Assembly (NCBI GenBank): GCA_050942745.1
Contig: JBMNNX010000002.1
Span: 1-64,000, forward strand
DNA length: 64,000 nt
From: UBA10939 sp050942745
GTDB taxonomy: Bacteria; Myxococcota; Myxococcia; Myxococcales; UBA5297
Reading direction: 5' to 3'
In this document: positions 42,139 to 51,278 of the stretch, piece by piece
Position numbering within the stretch: the first letter of the stretch is position 1
How the letters are laid out: every line of letters starts with the position of its first letter
Translations under genes and position numbers: made by a program
Notes under the pieces: model-generated
The model's input: only the letters and a program-made list of their open reading frames with translations
The model's database searches: none
What the model was told of the DNA's origin: nothing

Positions 42139-44562
42139 TCAGGCCGCGGCCCTGTCCGACATGAGCTGGACGAGCAGGTCGGAGTGGTACGAGTCCGCGC
42201 TCATCGCGTAGATGTTCGCCAGGCGAGGCGCCGCGCCCAGGCGCCGCTTCTCTCCTTTTGCCCCGATGCCGAGATGGAGCTTCTTCGCGCCGTGCGCGTG
42301 CGCGCGCCGCACCACCTGCAGCAGGAGCTGCCGATACGCGCCGTGCTCGGGCACGAAGCGGTAGTCGATTCCGGCCATCAGCCCGACGTAATGCTCCCGG
42401 CTGGTGTTGTTGACCGCCATCGCGACCGGGCGACCCTCCGGATCACCGCCGCTCGACGGCTTGAGCCGCAGCAGCATCAGCTCCCAGCCCGGGACGGCCA
42501 GGACGTGTCGGAGGAACTGGCTTGGCATCTCGAAGGTGTTGATGGCGATGGCCTTCGCCTTGACGTTCCGGTAGAGCCAGAACAAGTGCTCCAGCTCGGC
42601 GTTGCTCGGCTCTCTGCCGCCGTGCCGAAGGATCTCCACCTCGTAGCTGCCCGACCGCTCGATCGCTTCGTGCACGAGGCTGCGCGCTTTTCGCGAGAGG
42701 CCCGCGAGCCATTCGGCCTCATCCTTCCAGCCGAGGTCGAGCACGTAGCTCTCGGGCAGGGCGAAGCGAAGAAACCCCTGCTCGGTGAGGAAGCCGTCCA
42801 TCTCGACGTCCTCTGACTCGAAGTCGCGCAGCACCAAGTTGGTCGCACGGCAGCGGACTTGCTCGGCGCCAACCGCTTCGAGCAGCAGCAACATCGCCTT
42901 GCGCCAGTCGGCGCTGCGGTCGAGGTACAGGTGGTTGCCCTCGGTCAGCAGCGTGCCCATGGCGAGCGTCCGAGAGGTCAGGTACATCGGGTTGTCGCGC
43001 CGGCGCTCCTCGACTCGAACCGAGACCGCGGTCGGCGAGAGCATGTCGTCCTTCCAGATGGCGTCGGTGAAGAAGGTGGCGAGCACCGGCTTGCCGCTGC
43101 GGTCGCGGACGACGAAGTAATGGAAGCGCCAGTTGTCGTGCGCCTGCGGGTTGCCCCGGAAGGTGGCCTCGAGCGGCAGGAGCGCGTCGTAGCTGGACGA
43201 GACCTCGCGCCCGAGCAGCCGGTTCCATTCCTCGCGGTCGAACCGGGTAACCGACTCCTCGTGCTGCAGGCTCAGCCCCGTCGCCGCGCGCGACGCGCCG
43301 GCCCAGACGTTGCCGCTCCTCAGCCCGCGGCGGGCCCGATCCAGCGAAAAGCCGTCGGCCTCGATGACCTCCGGGAAGACTCGCTGCAGAGTCGAGACGA
43401 GCGCGCGCACGTCGTCGAGCGTCTGATGCGGGGTGAGGGTCATGCGGATGCCGGCTCGGCCTTTGGGCACAGCGGGGAAGACCGCCGGGTTGGTATAGAA
43501 CCCCTCTTCCTTCAGCCGCGCGACCACGCTATAGGCGACCCGCGGGACGCCGACGGCCACGCAGCGGATGGGCGTCTCCGCCCTCGAGATCAGCGGCAGG
43601 CCGGTCTGTCCGATGAGCTCGTTGAAGAGGCGCACGCGCTCGAGCAGCGCCGCGGTGCGCTCCTCGATCTCGTCGCTCAGGTGGATGCGCGCCGAGGCGA
43701 TGGCGGCGCCGAGCATCGGCGGCCAGATGGGCCCGGAGAAGAGCAGCGTCGGCCCCACGTTCCTCATGCGACGGCGCAGCTCCGGGTCGGAGACCAGGAT
43801 GGCGGCCCCGGCCGCGGCGAACGCCTTGCACAGCGACGCGGTCACCACCATGCGCGGGTGCAGCGGGCCGCGGCTGAGCGGCCAGCCCCGGCCGTGCTTG
43901 CCTATCCAGCTCGTGCCGTGGGCGTCGTCCACGTAGGCGTGGAACTGCTCGTACTTATCGAGCAGGCCGACGAGCCCGTCGATCGGCGCGAGGTCGCCGG
44001 CCATGCTGTAGACGCCGTCGGCCAGGTACCAGACCCTCCGATGCTTGATCCGCAGCTCCTCGATCCGCTCGGCGAGAAGATCGAGCCGGTTGTGGCGCAC
44101 CACCTCTACCGTCGTGCCCAGGACCCGCACGTGGTTGACGGCCATCTGCACGCTGTTGTGGACGTGCTGATCGAGCAGGACCGCGTCCTTCTCGTCGATG
44201 AGGACCGGCAGGGTCGCCGCGTGGGCGAGCGTCATCGTCTGCGTGGTCAGCACCGGGAGGCCGAAGAGCTGCTCGAGCAGGCCCTCGAACTCCTGGTACA
44301 GCGGGATGGAGAGGTAGGGACGGGACGAGGCGAACTGCGAGCCGTAGCGGGCCGCGGCCCGCGCCATCCCCTCGCACAGCCGCGGATCGAGCTCGAGCCC
44401 CACATAGCTGCAGGAGCCGAAGTGCAGCAGCCTGCGCCCGTCCAGCGAGATGGTCCGCCCGTCAATCGGCCCGTCGTCGATGGTGCGAAAGACCACCCCT
44501 CGATTGCACCCGTCGCTGACTACTGCGTCGACAACGTCAAGATAGTCCGATGCCCTCCTCAT
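42139..44562 (-). CDS. Alpha-oxoamine synthase fused to a FemAB/GNAT-like acyltransferase domain
   Basis: An 807-residue two-domain protein. Residues about 30-400 form an alpha-oxoamine synthase (AOS) of fold type I: GSCSYVGLELDP, YGSQFASSRPYLS, VDDAHGTSW (Asp213, His215) and the PLP lysine Lys246 in TASLCKAFAAAG. AOS enzymes condense acyl-CoA with an amino acid (5-aminolevulinate, KBL, BioF, serine palmitoyltransferase, CqsA). Residues about 440-807 look like a FemAB/GNAT-type N-acyltransferase: WKDEAEWLAGLSRKARSLVHEAIER, then MAVNNTSREHYVGLMAGIDY, HLGIGAKGEKRRLG and a short tail. The ATG at 44562 follows AAAAGGAGAG and overlaps the kinase gene's end by 26 bp. Such a fusion could make an amino-ketone and acylate it, giving a ceramide-like lipid or a signal molecule. 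The product is not known; AOS substrate cannot be read from these motifs. Confidence 0.85.
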   Translation of the reverse strand: MRRASDYLDVVDAVVSDGCNRGVVFRTIDDGPIDGRTISLDGRRLLHFGSCSYVGLELDPRLCEGMARAAARYGSQFASSRPYLSIPLYQEFEGLLEQLFGLPVLTTQTMTLAHAATLPVLIDEKDAVLLDQHVHNSVQMAVNHVRVLGTTVEVVRHNRLDLLAERIEELRIKHRRVWYLADGVYSMAGDLAPIDGLVGLLDKYEQFHAYVDDAHGTSWIGKHGRGWPLSRGPLHPRMVVTASLCKAFAAAGAAILVSDPELRRRMRNVGPTLLFSGPIWPPMLGAAIASARIHLSDEIEERTAALLERVRLFNELIGQTGLPLISRAETPIRCVAVGVPRVAYSVVARLKEEGFYTNPAVFPAVPKGRAGIRMTLTPHQTLDDVRALVSTLQRVFPEVIEADGFSLDRARRGLRSGNVWAGASRAATGLSLQHEESVTRFDREEWNRLLGREVSSSYDALLPLEATFRGNPQAHDNWRFHYFVVRDRSGKPVLATFFTDAIWKDDMLSPTAVSVRVEERRRDNPMYLTSRTLAMGTLLTEGNHLYLDRSADWRKAMLLLLEAVGAEQVRCRATNLVLRDFESEDVEMDGFLTEQGFLRFALPESYVLDLGWKDEAEWLAGLSRKARSLVHEAIERSGSYEVEILRHGGREPSNAELEHLFWLYRNVKAKAIAINTFEMPSQFLRHVLAVPGWELMLLRLKPSSGGDPEGRPVAMAVNNTSREHYVGLMAGIDYRFVPEHGAYRQLLLQVVRRAHAHGAKKLHLGIGAKGEKRRLGAAPRLANIYAMSADSYHSDLLVQLMSDRAAA

Positions 44563-47029
44563 GGTCTCTCCTTTTGCTGTCCCCTCCAACCAGTTCGGAA
44601 ACCATGCGGAGGAGCTCCTCCGGCTCGAATGGCTTGTTGATGAAGCTGCAGCCCTTGCTGCGGGCGTGCTGCGTCATCGGGTCATCGTTGAGCCCGGACA
44701 TGAACAGTGCCTTCATGCCCGGGTAGACCCCCCGGAGTAGCTCCGCGAGCGTGGGGCCGCTCATCCCCGGCATCGACACATCGGTGAGCAGCAGATCGAT
44801 CGCCCCAGAGTGGCGCTGGCTCAACTCGAGCGCTTCTGCCGGGCTCTTCGCCCCCAGCGTGCGGAAATCGTGTCCTTCCAAAATTCGGCGTACGGCCTGG
44901 CCGAGCAGCGGCTCGTCATCGACCACCAGCACCGTGATCGGAGCGCCCTGAGCCGGGCGAGGCAGCTCGGTCGGCTTCGGAGTCGCCTCGATCGTGCTCG
45001 CCGGGAACAGCAGGTGGAACGTCGTGCCACGCCCCAGCTCGCTTTCGAGCCGAATCGACCCGCCTGCCTCGCGCACGAAGGTGTCGACGACCGACAGGCC
45101 GATCCCCGTGCCCTTGCCGATGGGCTTGGTCGTGAAGAACGGCTCGAAGACCTTCGCCCGGGTCTCCGGGCTCATGCCGCACCCTTCGTCGGAAACGATG
45201 AGCTCGAAGTGCTTGCCGGCGGTGGGCGACTGGTTCCAGCCCTCCTCGTCGCCGTTGAGGGTGACGGCTCGCGTCTGAAGCGTGATCGTCCCTCCGTCGG
45301 GCATGGCGTCGCGGCCGTTGAGCACCAGGTTCATCAGCGCCTGCTCGAGCTGCTCGGGATCGACCCGGATCTTATCGACCGCGGGGTCGAGGTCGGCGCG
45401 CAGCGCGATCGTCTCGGGAACGACTCGGCGCACCACGCTGACGAGCTGAGAGACGAAGCCGTTCAGCTCGATCGTCTGCGGCACCTTCACGTCCTGGCGG
45501 CAGAACGCGAGCAGTTGCCGGATCAGGCGGTCGGCCCGGCCGGTGGCCCGCCCGATGGCCTCGACACTCTTGGCGATGAGCGGGTCCTCGGCGCGCTTCT
45601 TCAGCAGGTGGTTGTAGGAGACGATGATCGCCAGCAGGTTGCCAAACTCGTGGGCGATGCTGCCGGAGAGCCGGCCTATCTCCTCCATCTTGCGGGCCTC
45701 GTGGACCTGCTTCTGGAGGGCGATCTCGCGGCTGACGTCGTGGATGCGAAGGACGAACAGATCGACCGCGCCGGAGGCATCGTAGGTAGGCGACAGGACG
45801 AGGTCCTCGACGATCTCGTGCTGCCCGTCCTCGCGGTGCGCGATTCGACCGTACCAGCCGTCTTTGCGCGCGATCGCTTCAGCCAGCCCGTCGGTCGCCC
45901 CGCCGAGATCGATCTCCTGGAGCGGACGGCCGAGCAGGCTTGCCGCGGTCATCCCCCGGCTGCGCTCGAAGGCAGGGTTGACGTATTCGATGCGGCCCTC
46001 GCCGTTGGCGATGACGACGCCTTCGACCGACTGCCGGACCGCGACGGCCAGGCGCGTGCGCTCCTCTTCGAGCAGCCGCCGATCGCTCAGATCGTTGACG
46101 AGGATGGCGAAGCCCCGAAGGGACTGCTTGTGGTCGAGGACCGGCGAGATGATCACCCGCGCCCAGAACCGGGAGCTGTCCTTGCGGCAAAACCAGCCCT
46201 CCCGCTCGACGCAGCCGGTGGGAGTGCCGGTCGCCAATTTCGGGGTCTGAAGGAGCTGCTGGTCGCGCCCGAGGTTCGAGAAGGGCTTGCCGACGACGTC
46301 CTTCTCGTCGAACCCGTGCAGCCGCTTGGCGCCGCTGTTCCAACTCACGATCTCGCCGCGGGGGTTGGCGAAGAAGAACGAGTGGTTGGCATTGCTCTCC
46401 ACCAGCAGGTGGAGCTCTTCGGCGCTGCGCTCTAGCACGAAGACGAGCATCGCCATTCCGATGAGCAGATGGAGCACCGTGTCGAGCCAGTAGCCCAGCC
46501 AGCCGCTGCCCTGCGGAGCGAGAACCGGGTAGGCGATGGCCCATAGCCCTTTGAGCACCATCAGCAGGCCGAGGACTTGGGGCAGCGACCGGTTTCGCGA
46601 GAGCGGCTTGCGGAAGAAGACTCCCCCGAGCCAGATGAAGGCAACGGCGATGACGACGGCCGGCGGCGTGAGCGCGACCTCGATGCGATGGGCCAACCGC
46701 AGGCCGAGCGACAGGGCGAAGAGCAGGGCGGGGAGCGCTATCAGCCAGGCGCCCGGTCTGCGCTCGCCAATCTCGTGCCCCGCGCGAATGAAGAAGTAGG
46801 GGATGAGGGAGGTAGAGGCGGCCGCCGCCACGAAGATGGGCGGGTAGCACTCCACCACGGTGGTCGCGGTGTCCAGCACGGCCGTAAGCGAAAAGCACAG
46901 ATAGGCCCAGGACCAGTTGGCGAAGAAATGGTGGCGGTAGCTGCCACGAAGCCAGAACGAGACCAGGGTCACCACCCCGACGCTGGTCAAGTAGAAGAAG
47001 CGCAGCAAGACTTCGTGGTTCGAATCCAT
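44537..47029 (-). CDS. Polytopic hybrid sensor histidine kinase with PAS domains and receiver
   Basis: An 830-residue protein. About seven hydrophobic segments span residues 7-200 (for example LTSVGVVTLVSFWL, PAVVIAVAFIWLGGVFF, LHLLIGMAMLVFVL). Then come two PAS domains (about 205-320 and 325-435) and a HisKA with phospho-His460 in SGSIAHEFGNLLAI. An ATPase domain follows (N box LVLNGRDAMPDGG, G boxes DEGCGM and GKGTGIGLSVV), and a C-terminal receiver has phospho-Asp750 in LLTDVSMPG, acidic Asp704/705 and Lys799 in INKPF. The start is uncertain: 47029 begins at the first membrane segment, but a strong AGGAGGAAA lies further up at about 47090, so an ATG at 47065 is possible. It precedes and overlaps the synthase gene, as expected of one operon. 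The multi-TM input domain is the likely sensor of a small hydrophobic molecule, by analogy with CqsS and LqsS; this is inference. Confidence 0.88.
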   Translation of the reverse strand: MDSNHEVLLRFFYLTSVGVVTLVSFWLRGSYRHHFFANWSWAYLCFSLTAVLDTATTVVECYPPIFVAAAASTSLIPYFFIRAGHEIGERRPGAWLIALPALLFALSLGLRLAHRIEVALTPPAVVIAVAFIWLGGVFFRKPLSRNRSLPQVLGLLMVLKGLWAIAYPVLAPQGSGWLGYWLDTVLHLLIGMAMLVFVLERSAEELHLLVESNANHSFFFANPRGEIVSWNSGAKRLHGFDEKDVVGKPFSNLGRDQQLLQTPKLATGTPTGCVEREGWFCRKDSSRFWARVIISPVLDHKQSLRGFAILVNDLSDRRLLEEERTRLAVAVRQSVEGVVIANGEGRIEYVNPAFERSRGMTAASLLGRPLQEIDLGGATDGLAEAIARKDGWYGRIAHREDGQHEIVEDLVLSPTYDASGAVDLFVLRIHDVSREIALQKQVHEARKMEEIGRLSGSIAHEFGNLLAIIVSYNHLLKKRAEDPLIAKSVEAIGRATGRADRLIRQLLAFCRQDVKVPQTIELNGFVSQLVSVVRRVVPETIALRADLDPAVDKIRVDPEQLEQALMNLVLNGRDAMPDGGTITLQTRAVTLNGDEEGWNQSPTAGKHFELIVSDEGCGMSPETRAKVFEPFFTTKPIGKGTGIGLSVVDTFVREAGGSIRLESELGRGTTFHLLFPASTIEATPKPTELPRPAQGAPITVLVVDDEPLLGQAVRRILEGHDFRTLGAKSPAEALELSQRHSGAIDLLLTDVSMPGMSGPTLAELLRGVYPGMKALFMSGLNDDPMTQHARSKGCSFINKPFEPEELLRMVSELVGGDSKRRDHEEGIGLS

Positions 47030-47581
47030 TGAGCGCTGGGACCCCGTAATTGGCGACAGGCGCATTCTAATCGATGTTGAACAATCTTTCCTCCTAAGTT
47101 CGCGAACTGACTGTGCTTTTCCAGCGTGCGCGAAAGAATACAGGCGCATTGGAATCGGCGAATGCGCCGCCGCGCGGGTGGCGGAATCCGAAGGTTGAGG
47201 AAAGGTGCTCGCTTGGCGCCTTCCTTCGGTGTAGTCGCAATCAACAAAAGCATAGATAATTGGAGCTCATCGGTGAGAGGCGAGCAGGTCGGCGCAGTCT
47301 TCGCCCGGAAAGTCGGTTTCGTCAGTTGGTTCCGGGCGAAGAGCCGTAGGTCCCGAAGCTGCTGAATTCACGGGTGGTCGTCGTTCAAGTCAGACTCGAG
47401 AGGCGAATCCGCGAGTCCCCCGACTCCGAGGCTCCCGCTGGTTGCCTCTATGCTCGGGACGACCGGGGGGTGGCCAAGTTGCACTAGGACGGAACGTGCT
47501 CGGGTGTGCCGAGCAGGCTTGGCCGGCGCCTCGAAACGCATCGGCGCGAGCGGCCTTGGCCACAGTCCCCGGTGCGCTCGG
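47030..47581. other. Upstream region of the kinase-synthase operon, lower GC
   Basis: About 550 bases without a convincing gene. Parts (47040-47130 and 47220-47270) are noticeably richer in A and T than the surroundings, for example around CAAAAGCATAGATAATTGG. This fits a promoter or regulatory region for the kinase gene on the minus strand. I cannot define a site. Confidence 0.5.
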
Positions 47582-48433
47582 TCAGCGGGCGCGGCGTCCC
47601 CCGCCGCGCGCGCCCGACACCGCCGCGGCGATAAGCCGCAGCTGGTCAGGTGAAGCGCGGCCGAGCCTCTGCGAGAGGGCGAGCAGCGCCGCGCCGAGCG
47701 CCCGGTAGAGCTCGAGCGCGCGCGCGTCGCCAGGCGAGGAGAGCGCGCTCAGGTGCGCGCGGACGACCGCGCTGTCGCCGCGGGCGATGGGGCCGGTGAG
47801 CGCGCCGGGAAGCCGATGGGCCTCCAGCCCGCTGAGCGCCGAGCGCATCAGCGGCAGGAGCGCTTCGAGCGCCGCGCGCTCTTCGACGCCGCACTGGCCA
47901 AGCAGGCGCGCGGCCTCGGCGGCGAGCGCGACGAGGCCGTTCGAGGCGAGGACGGCGGCCACGTGGTAGCGCGCGCGGTCCTCGACCGGAAGGTCGAAGG
48001 GCTTCATCCCCGCCGCGCGCGCAAGGCGCGCGAGCGTGCGCGAGGCTTGCCGGTCGCCGCTGACGGCGGCCGACGCGCCGGCCAGCGCGGCCCGCGGAGA
48101 CGGGACGGCGCACAGCGGGTGCAGCGAGCCCAAGTGTGCGGCGCGCGCGGGCGCGAGCGCCGACAGGTCGAGGGCACCGGAGCAGTGCGCGACGACCTGA
48201 CCGGCACGAAAGCGCTCGGCGTGCGAGCGGGCGACCTCGGCGATCGCGTCGTCGGGGACGCAGAGGAACACGACCCCGGCGCGCGCGATAGCGGCCGCGG
48301 CCCGCGCTTCGTCGCGAGCGTTCCGCGGCCGCCCGAAGGCGCGGGCGTCGCAGGCGGCGCGCCGCAGCGCGCGCGCGAGCGCGCCGCCGACGCGACCGCG
48401 GCCGATGATGCAGATCTCGGGTCTGGGGGCCAT
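47582..48433 (-). CDS. Rossmann-like/DUF2520 protein
   Basis: A 283-residue protein. The N-terminus (EICIIGRGRVGGALARALRR) is a Rossmann dinucleotide-binding motif with GxGxxG. Then come VVFLCVPDDAIAEVA, VAHCSGALDLSALAPA and GSLHPLCAVPSPRAAL, with the C-terminal helical DUF2520 domain (YHVAAVLASNGLVALAAEAARLL). The family resembles pyrroline-5-carboxylate reductase or hydroxyacid dehydrogenases but its reaction is unproven; members often lie next to pantothenate genes (panB, panC), which are not seen here. It ends in a Gly/Arg tail. It is cytoplasmic and follows the OmpA-family gene by 18 bp on the same strand, so the two may be co-transcribed. Confidence 0.88.
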   Translation of the reverse strand: MAPRPEICIIGRGRVGGALARALRRAACDARAFGRPRNARDEARAAAAIARAGVVFLCVPDDAIAEVARSHAERFRAGQVVAHCSGALDLSALAPARAAHLGSLHPLCAVPSPRAALAGASAAVSGDRQASRTLARLARAAGMKPFDLPVEDRARYHVAAVLASNGLVALAAEAARLLGQCGVEERAALEALLPLMRSALSGLEAHRLPGALTGPIARGDSAVVRAHLSALSSPGDARALELYRALGAALLALSQRLGRASPDQLRLIAAAVSGARGGGRRAR

Positions 48434-48451
48434 GGGCGGGCAGTCTACGCC

Positions 48452-50116
48452 CTACTCGACGACGGTGAACTCCACGCGGCGGTTCCTCGCGCGGCCGAGC
48501 GGCGTAGTGTTCGGCGCGATGGGGCGCTCCTCGCCAAACCCCTCGGCCTGCAGCCGCCTGGGCTCGATGGCCTTGTCGACGAGGTACTTGACGACCGACT
48601 GCGCCCTGCGTCGGCTCAGGTCGAGGTTGAACGCCGCGCTGCCGACGTCGTCGGTGTGCCCCTCGATGAGCAGGCGCTTGATCTCCGGGTGCGCGCGGAC
48701 CAGCTCGGCGATGGTGTCGAGGACGGGGAACGACTCCTTCTTTATCGTGGCCTTGCCGGTGTCGAAGGTGATGGCGCCCTTGATGACGAGCTTGTTCTTG
48801 TCGAGCGTGGCCAGGGGCTTGCCCGGGCAGCCGTCCTCGCTCGCCGGGCCGGAGATGGTCGGGCACTTGTCGTCGATGTCCGGCACCTCGTCGCCGTCGC
48901 CGTCCGGGCAGCCCTCGTACTCGGGCGGCCCGCCGACCTCGACGCAGCGATCCTTGTCGTCGGGCGTGCCGTCGCCGTCGCGGTCCGGGCAGCCCTCGAG
49001 CTTCTCGAGGCCGGCGGTGTCGGGGCAGCGGTCCTTCTCGTCGGGGACGCCGTCGCGGTCGTTGTCGGGATCCGGGCAGCCATCCGAGTCCTCGAAGCCG
49101 TCGTCGTCCTCGGCCTGGTCCGGGCAGCGGTCGTCCTCGTCGGCGACGCCGTCGCCGTCGCGGTCGTGGAAGATGCGCTCGTAGCGCAGCGCGGCGAAGA
49201 GCCGGAACGACTCGCGGCCGAACCCCGACTCCATGGCGAGCCCGGTGCCGCCGCCGACGAGCGCGTGGAGGTTGCCGTGCACCTGCGCGCGCAGGCCGAG
49301 CAAGAGCCCGAGCGGCGTCTTCAGCGCGTCGGCGTCCGGCCCGTTGAACGGCGCGCGCGCCGGGGTCGCCGCGAGCAGCTCGCCGAAGGCGAACCAGCGC
49401 TCGAAGAGCAGCCTCGGCAGCTCGTACGAGCCGGCCAGCGCGACGGTCAGCTCGTCGCCGACGTAGAGGTTCACGTAGCGCCCGGGCTTCTGCCGGTAGC
49501 GATAGCCCGCCTCGAGCCCGAGCCGCAGCTTGTCGAAGAAGGTGCGCTCGACGACCGCGCGCGGGGCGAGCACCAGCCCGCGCTCACCGAGGAAGTCCTG
49601 GTCGGCCCCGGTCGGCAGGCGCAGCTCGGCGATGAGCGCGAGCGCCAGCGGCGCGCTCGCCTGCGAGAGCAAGCGCACCTTGCCCAGCGCGCGCATGTCT
49701 CCGAGCCCGTAAGCGGCGGGCCGGGCGGGGGCGAACCCGGTCGCCCGCTCCAGGTCCTCGAAGCCGTCGGCCTGCCAGGCGGTGAAGGGCACATCCAGGC
49801 CGACCTCCGCCCAGTCCGTCAGCGCGTATGAGCCGACGAGGTGGAGATCGAGCCTCGAGCGGATGAGATCGCCGACCTTCTCGTCGCCGAGCTGGAAGGC
49901 CATCAGGCCCGAGGCGAAGTCGAGGGTGAGGTCGAGGTGGTAGGAGCGCGCCGGGGCGAACCGGGCTCCCTCGGTGGTGAAGAGGGCGTCGTGGCCGACG
50001 GCCGGCTTGGCGCCGATGGGGTCGATTCCGCGGGCGAGCGGATCGTCGGCTGCGCGCGCGGGGGCAGCGAGCGCGAGCGCTGCGGCTGTTGCGAGCAGAG
50101 CGGGGTAGAGGCGCAA
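48452..50116 (-). CDS. OmpA-family outer membrane protein with thrombospondin type 3 repeats
   Basis: A 554-residue protein. It has a signal peptide (MRLYPALLATAAALALAAPARA), then about 300 residues of alternating strands typical of a membrane barrel or transporter-like beta domain (YHLDLTLDF, SYALTDWAEVGLDVPFTAW, LALIAELRLPTGADQDFLGERG). Asp-rich calcium-binding type 3 repeats follow (DRDGDGVADEDDRCPDQ, DNDRDGVPDEKDRCPD, and more). A C-terminal OmpA peptidoglycan-binding domain ends the protein (ITFDTGKATIKKESFPVLDTIAELV, LLIEGHTDDVGSAAFNLDLSRRRAQSV, GFGEERPI, NRRVEFTVVE). It would link the outer membrane to the cell wall. This architecture is common in myxobacteria. Confidence 0.93.
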   Translation of the reverse strand: MRLYPALLATAAALALAAPARAADDPLARGIDPIGAKPAVGHDALFTTEGARFAPARSYHLDLTLDFASGLMAFQLGDEKVGDLIRSRLDLHLVGSYALTDWAEVGLDVPFTAWQADGFEDLERATGFAPARPAAYGLGDMRALGKVRLLSQASAPLALALIAELRLPTGADQDFLGERGLVLAPRAVVERTFFDKLRLGLEAGYRYRQKPGRYVNLYVGDELTVALAGSYELPRLLFERWFAFGELLAATPARAPFNGPDADALKTPLGLLLGLRAQVHGNLHALVGGGTGLAMESGFGRESFRLFAALRYERIFHDRDGDGVADEDDRCPDQAEDDDGFEDSDGCPDPDNDRDGVPDEKDRCPDTAGLEKLEGCPDRDGDGTPDDKDRCVEVGGPPEYEGCPDGDGDEVPDIDDKCPTISGPASEDGCPGKPLATLDKNKLVIKGAITFDTGKATIKKESFPVLDTIAELVRAHPEIKRLLIEGHTDDVGSAAFNLDLSRRRAQSVVKYLVDKAIEPRRLQAEGFGEERPIAPNTTPLGRARNRRVEFTVVE

Positions 50117-50448
50117 GGCGAACCTCGTCTTCTCGGGGCAGAGGGTGTGCCGGCCAGGTCGGAAAAAACAGCGTAGTGGCGAAGCCGAGGACCGTCAAAA
50201 GTGCGAAGGGCGCCCGGGTCTGGCCTCGGAAGACGGCGCGGACGAGCGCCGATCGAACGGGCGAGCGTCGCTCGCGGCGGTCTGTCGCCGGAAGCTCCGG
50301 CAGGCATCGCGCGGGACCCGCGCCGGACGGGAATGCGCGGAGACGGAGGCCGCGGGCGCGCGGTGTAGCAGAAGCGGCGGCGCGGCGAGTCGGCCGCACG
50401 CGTCCGGAGGCCGCGGGCGCGCGGCGCGGCGCCCGGTCGCCCGGCGCC
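50117..50448. other. Intergenic stretch, no gene seen
   Basis: This lies between the OmpA-family gene start and the end of the regulator gene, both on the minus strand. Only low-complexity Arg/Gly/Pro frames occur. It should hold the OmpA-gene promoter. Confidence 0.45.
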
Positions 50449-51147
50449 TCAGATGCGCGGCGATTCGCCGATGCTCACGTCCTCGAGCCCGTCGAAGTCG
50501 GCGATTCGCAGCCGCCCGTCGCTGGTGCGCTCGATGAGCCCGGCCTCCTCGAGCCGGCGAAGCGAGCGGGAGAGCGTCTCGCTCGTCAGGTTGAGGTGGC
50601 TCGCGAGGTGCTTCTTAAGGCTCGGCAGCTTCACCGAGGCTTCGCGGGTCCCGAGGGTGTTGAGCAGGTAGCGGGCGACGCGGCTGGTCGCGTCGCGCAA
50701 AACGATGTCCTCCATCAGCCCGACGAGCTGGCGCACCCAGGAGGTGAGGCCGCCGATGATCTGCAGGCAGAGCTCGTGGTGCTCCTCGAGCTCGCGCTTG
50801 AACGGCCCGGACGGCAGCAGCACGCAGTCGGTCGGCTCGATGGCCTCGGCGTAGGCAGGGCAGTCGAAGCCGCCGATGGCGGCGACCTCGGCGAAGGTCT
50901 GGCCCGGGCCGGCGAGGTGCAGTACGTGCTCCTTTCCCGAAGGGCCCACTTTATAGATGCGCACCCGCCCGTTGCCGACGATATAGACGCCCGGGCACGG
51001 ATCGTCCTGGCGGAAGATGGTCTTGCCCTTGGGGAACTGGTGATAGCTCGCCATCGCGAGCAGGCGGGCGCGGCCCTGGGGGTCGACCTGCGACAGAAAG
51101 CCGCACGCGTTGATGATCTCCGCCATCCGCACCGAGCGCGATGCCAC
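50449..51147 (-). CDS. Crp/Fnr-family transcription regulator with FNR-type recognition helix
   Basis: A 232-residue regulator. GTG 51147 was chosen because AAGGAGG lies five bases upstream. Residues about 8-130 are a cyclic-nucleotide-binding-like domain (KGKTIFRQDDPCPGVYIVGNGRVRIYKV, GPGQTFAEVAAIGGFDCPAYAEAIEPTDC). Then come the dimer helix and a winged helix with LASHLNLTSETLSRSLRRLEEAGLI. The recognition helix has E-x2-S-R, the residues that let FNR and Dnr read TTGAT. Cys residues are few and not arranged like the FNR iron-sulfur set (no N-terminal C-x2-C-x5-C), so an oxygen-sensing cluster is not supported; Dnr-like haem or other sensing is possible. A TTGAT-type box lies 15 bp upstream of its start, pointing to autoregulation and control of the divergent ferredoxin gene. 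Confidence 0.88.
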   Translation of the reverse strand: MASRSVRMAEIINACGFLSQVDPQGRARLLAMASYHQFPKGKTIFRQDDPCPGVYIVGNGRVRIYKVGPSGKEHVLHLAGPGQTFAEVAAIGGFDCPAYAEAIEPTDCVLLPSGPFKRELEEHHELCLQIIGGLTSWVRQLVGLMEDIVLRDATSRVARYLLNTLGTREASVKLPSLKKHLASHLNLTSETLSRSLRRLEEAGLIERTSDGRLRIADFDGLEDVSIGESPRI

Positions 51148-51162
51148 CAAACCCTCCTTCTC

Positions 51163-51176
51163 TTGATCCAGGTCAA
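51163..51176. promoter_or_regulatory. FNR/Dnr-type operator
   Basis: TTGATCCAGGTCAA matches the FNR consensus TTGAT-N4-ATCAA with one mismatch. It lies between the regulator gene (start at 51147, minus) and the ferredoxin gene (start at 51279, plus). The regulator's ESR recognition motif is the one known to read TTGAT half-sites. Confidence 0.6.
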
Positions 51177-51278
51177 CGACCGCAAGACTGCGTTGCGCGA
51201 GGCTGTTAATCACAGGCCCGGGACAGATGCCACTCGCACGGAAGCGGCGGCACGCACGCCGGGCACCGGAGGAGACGG

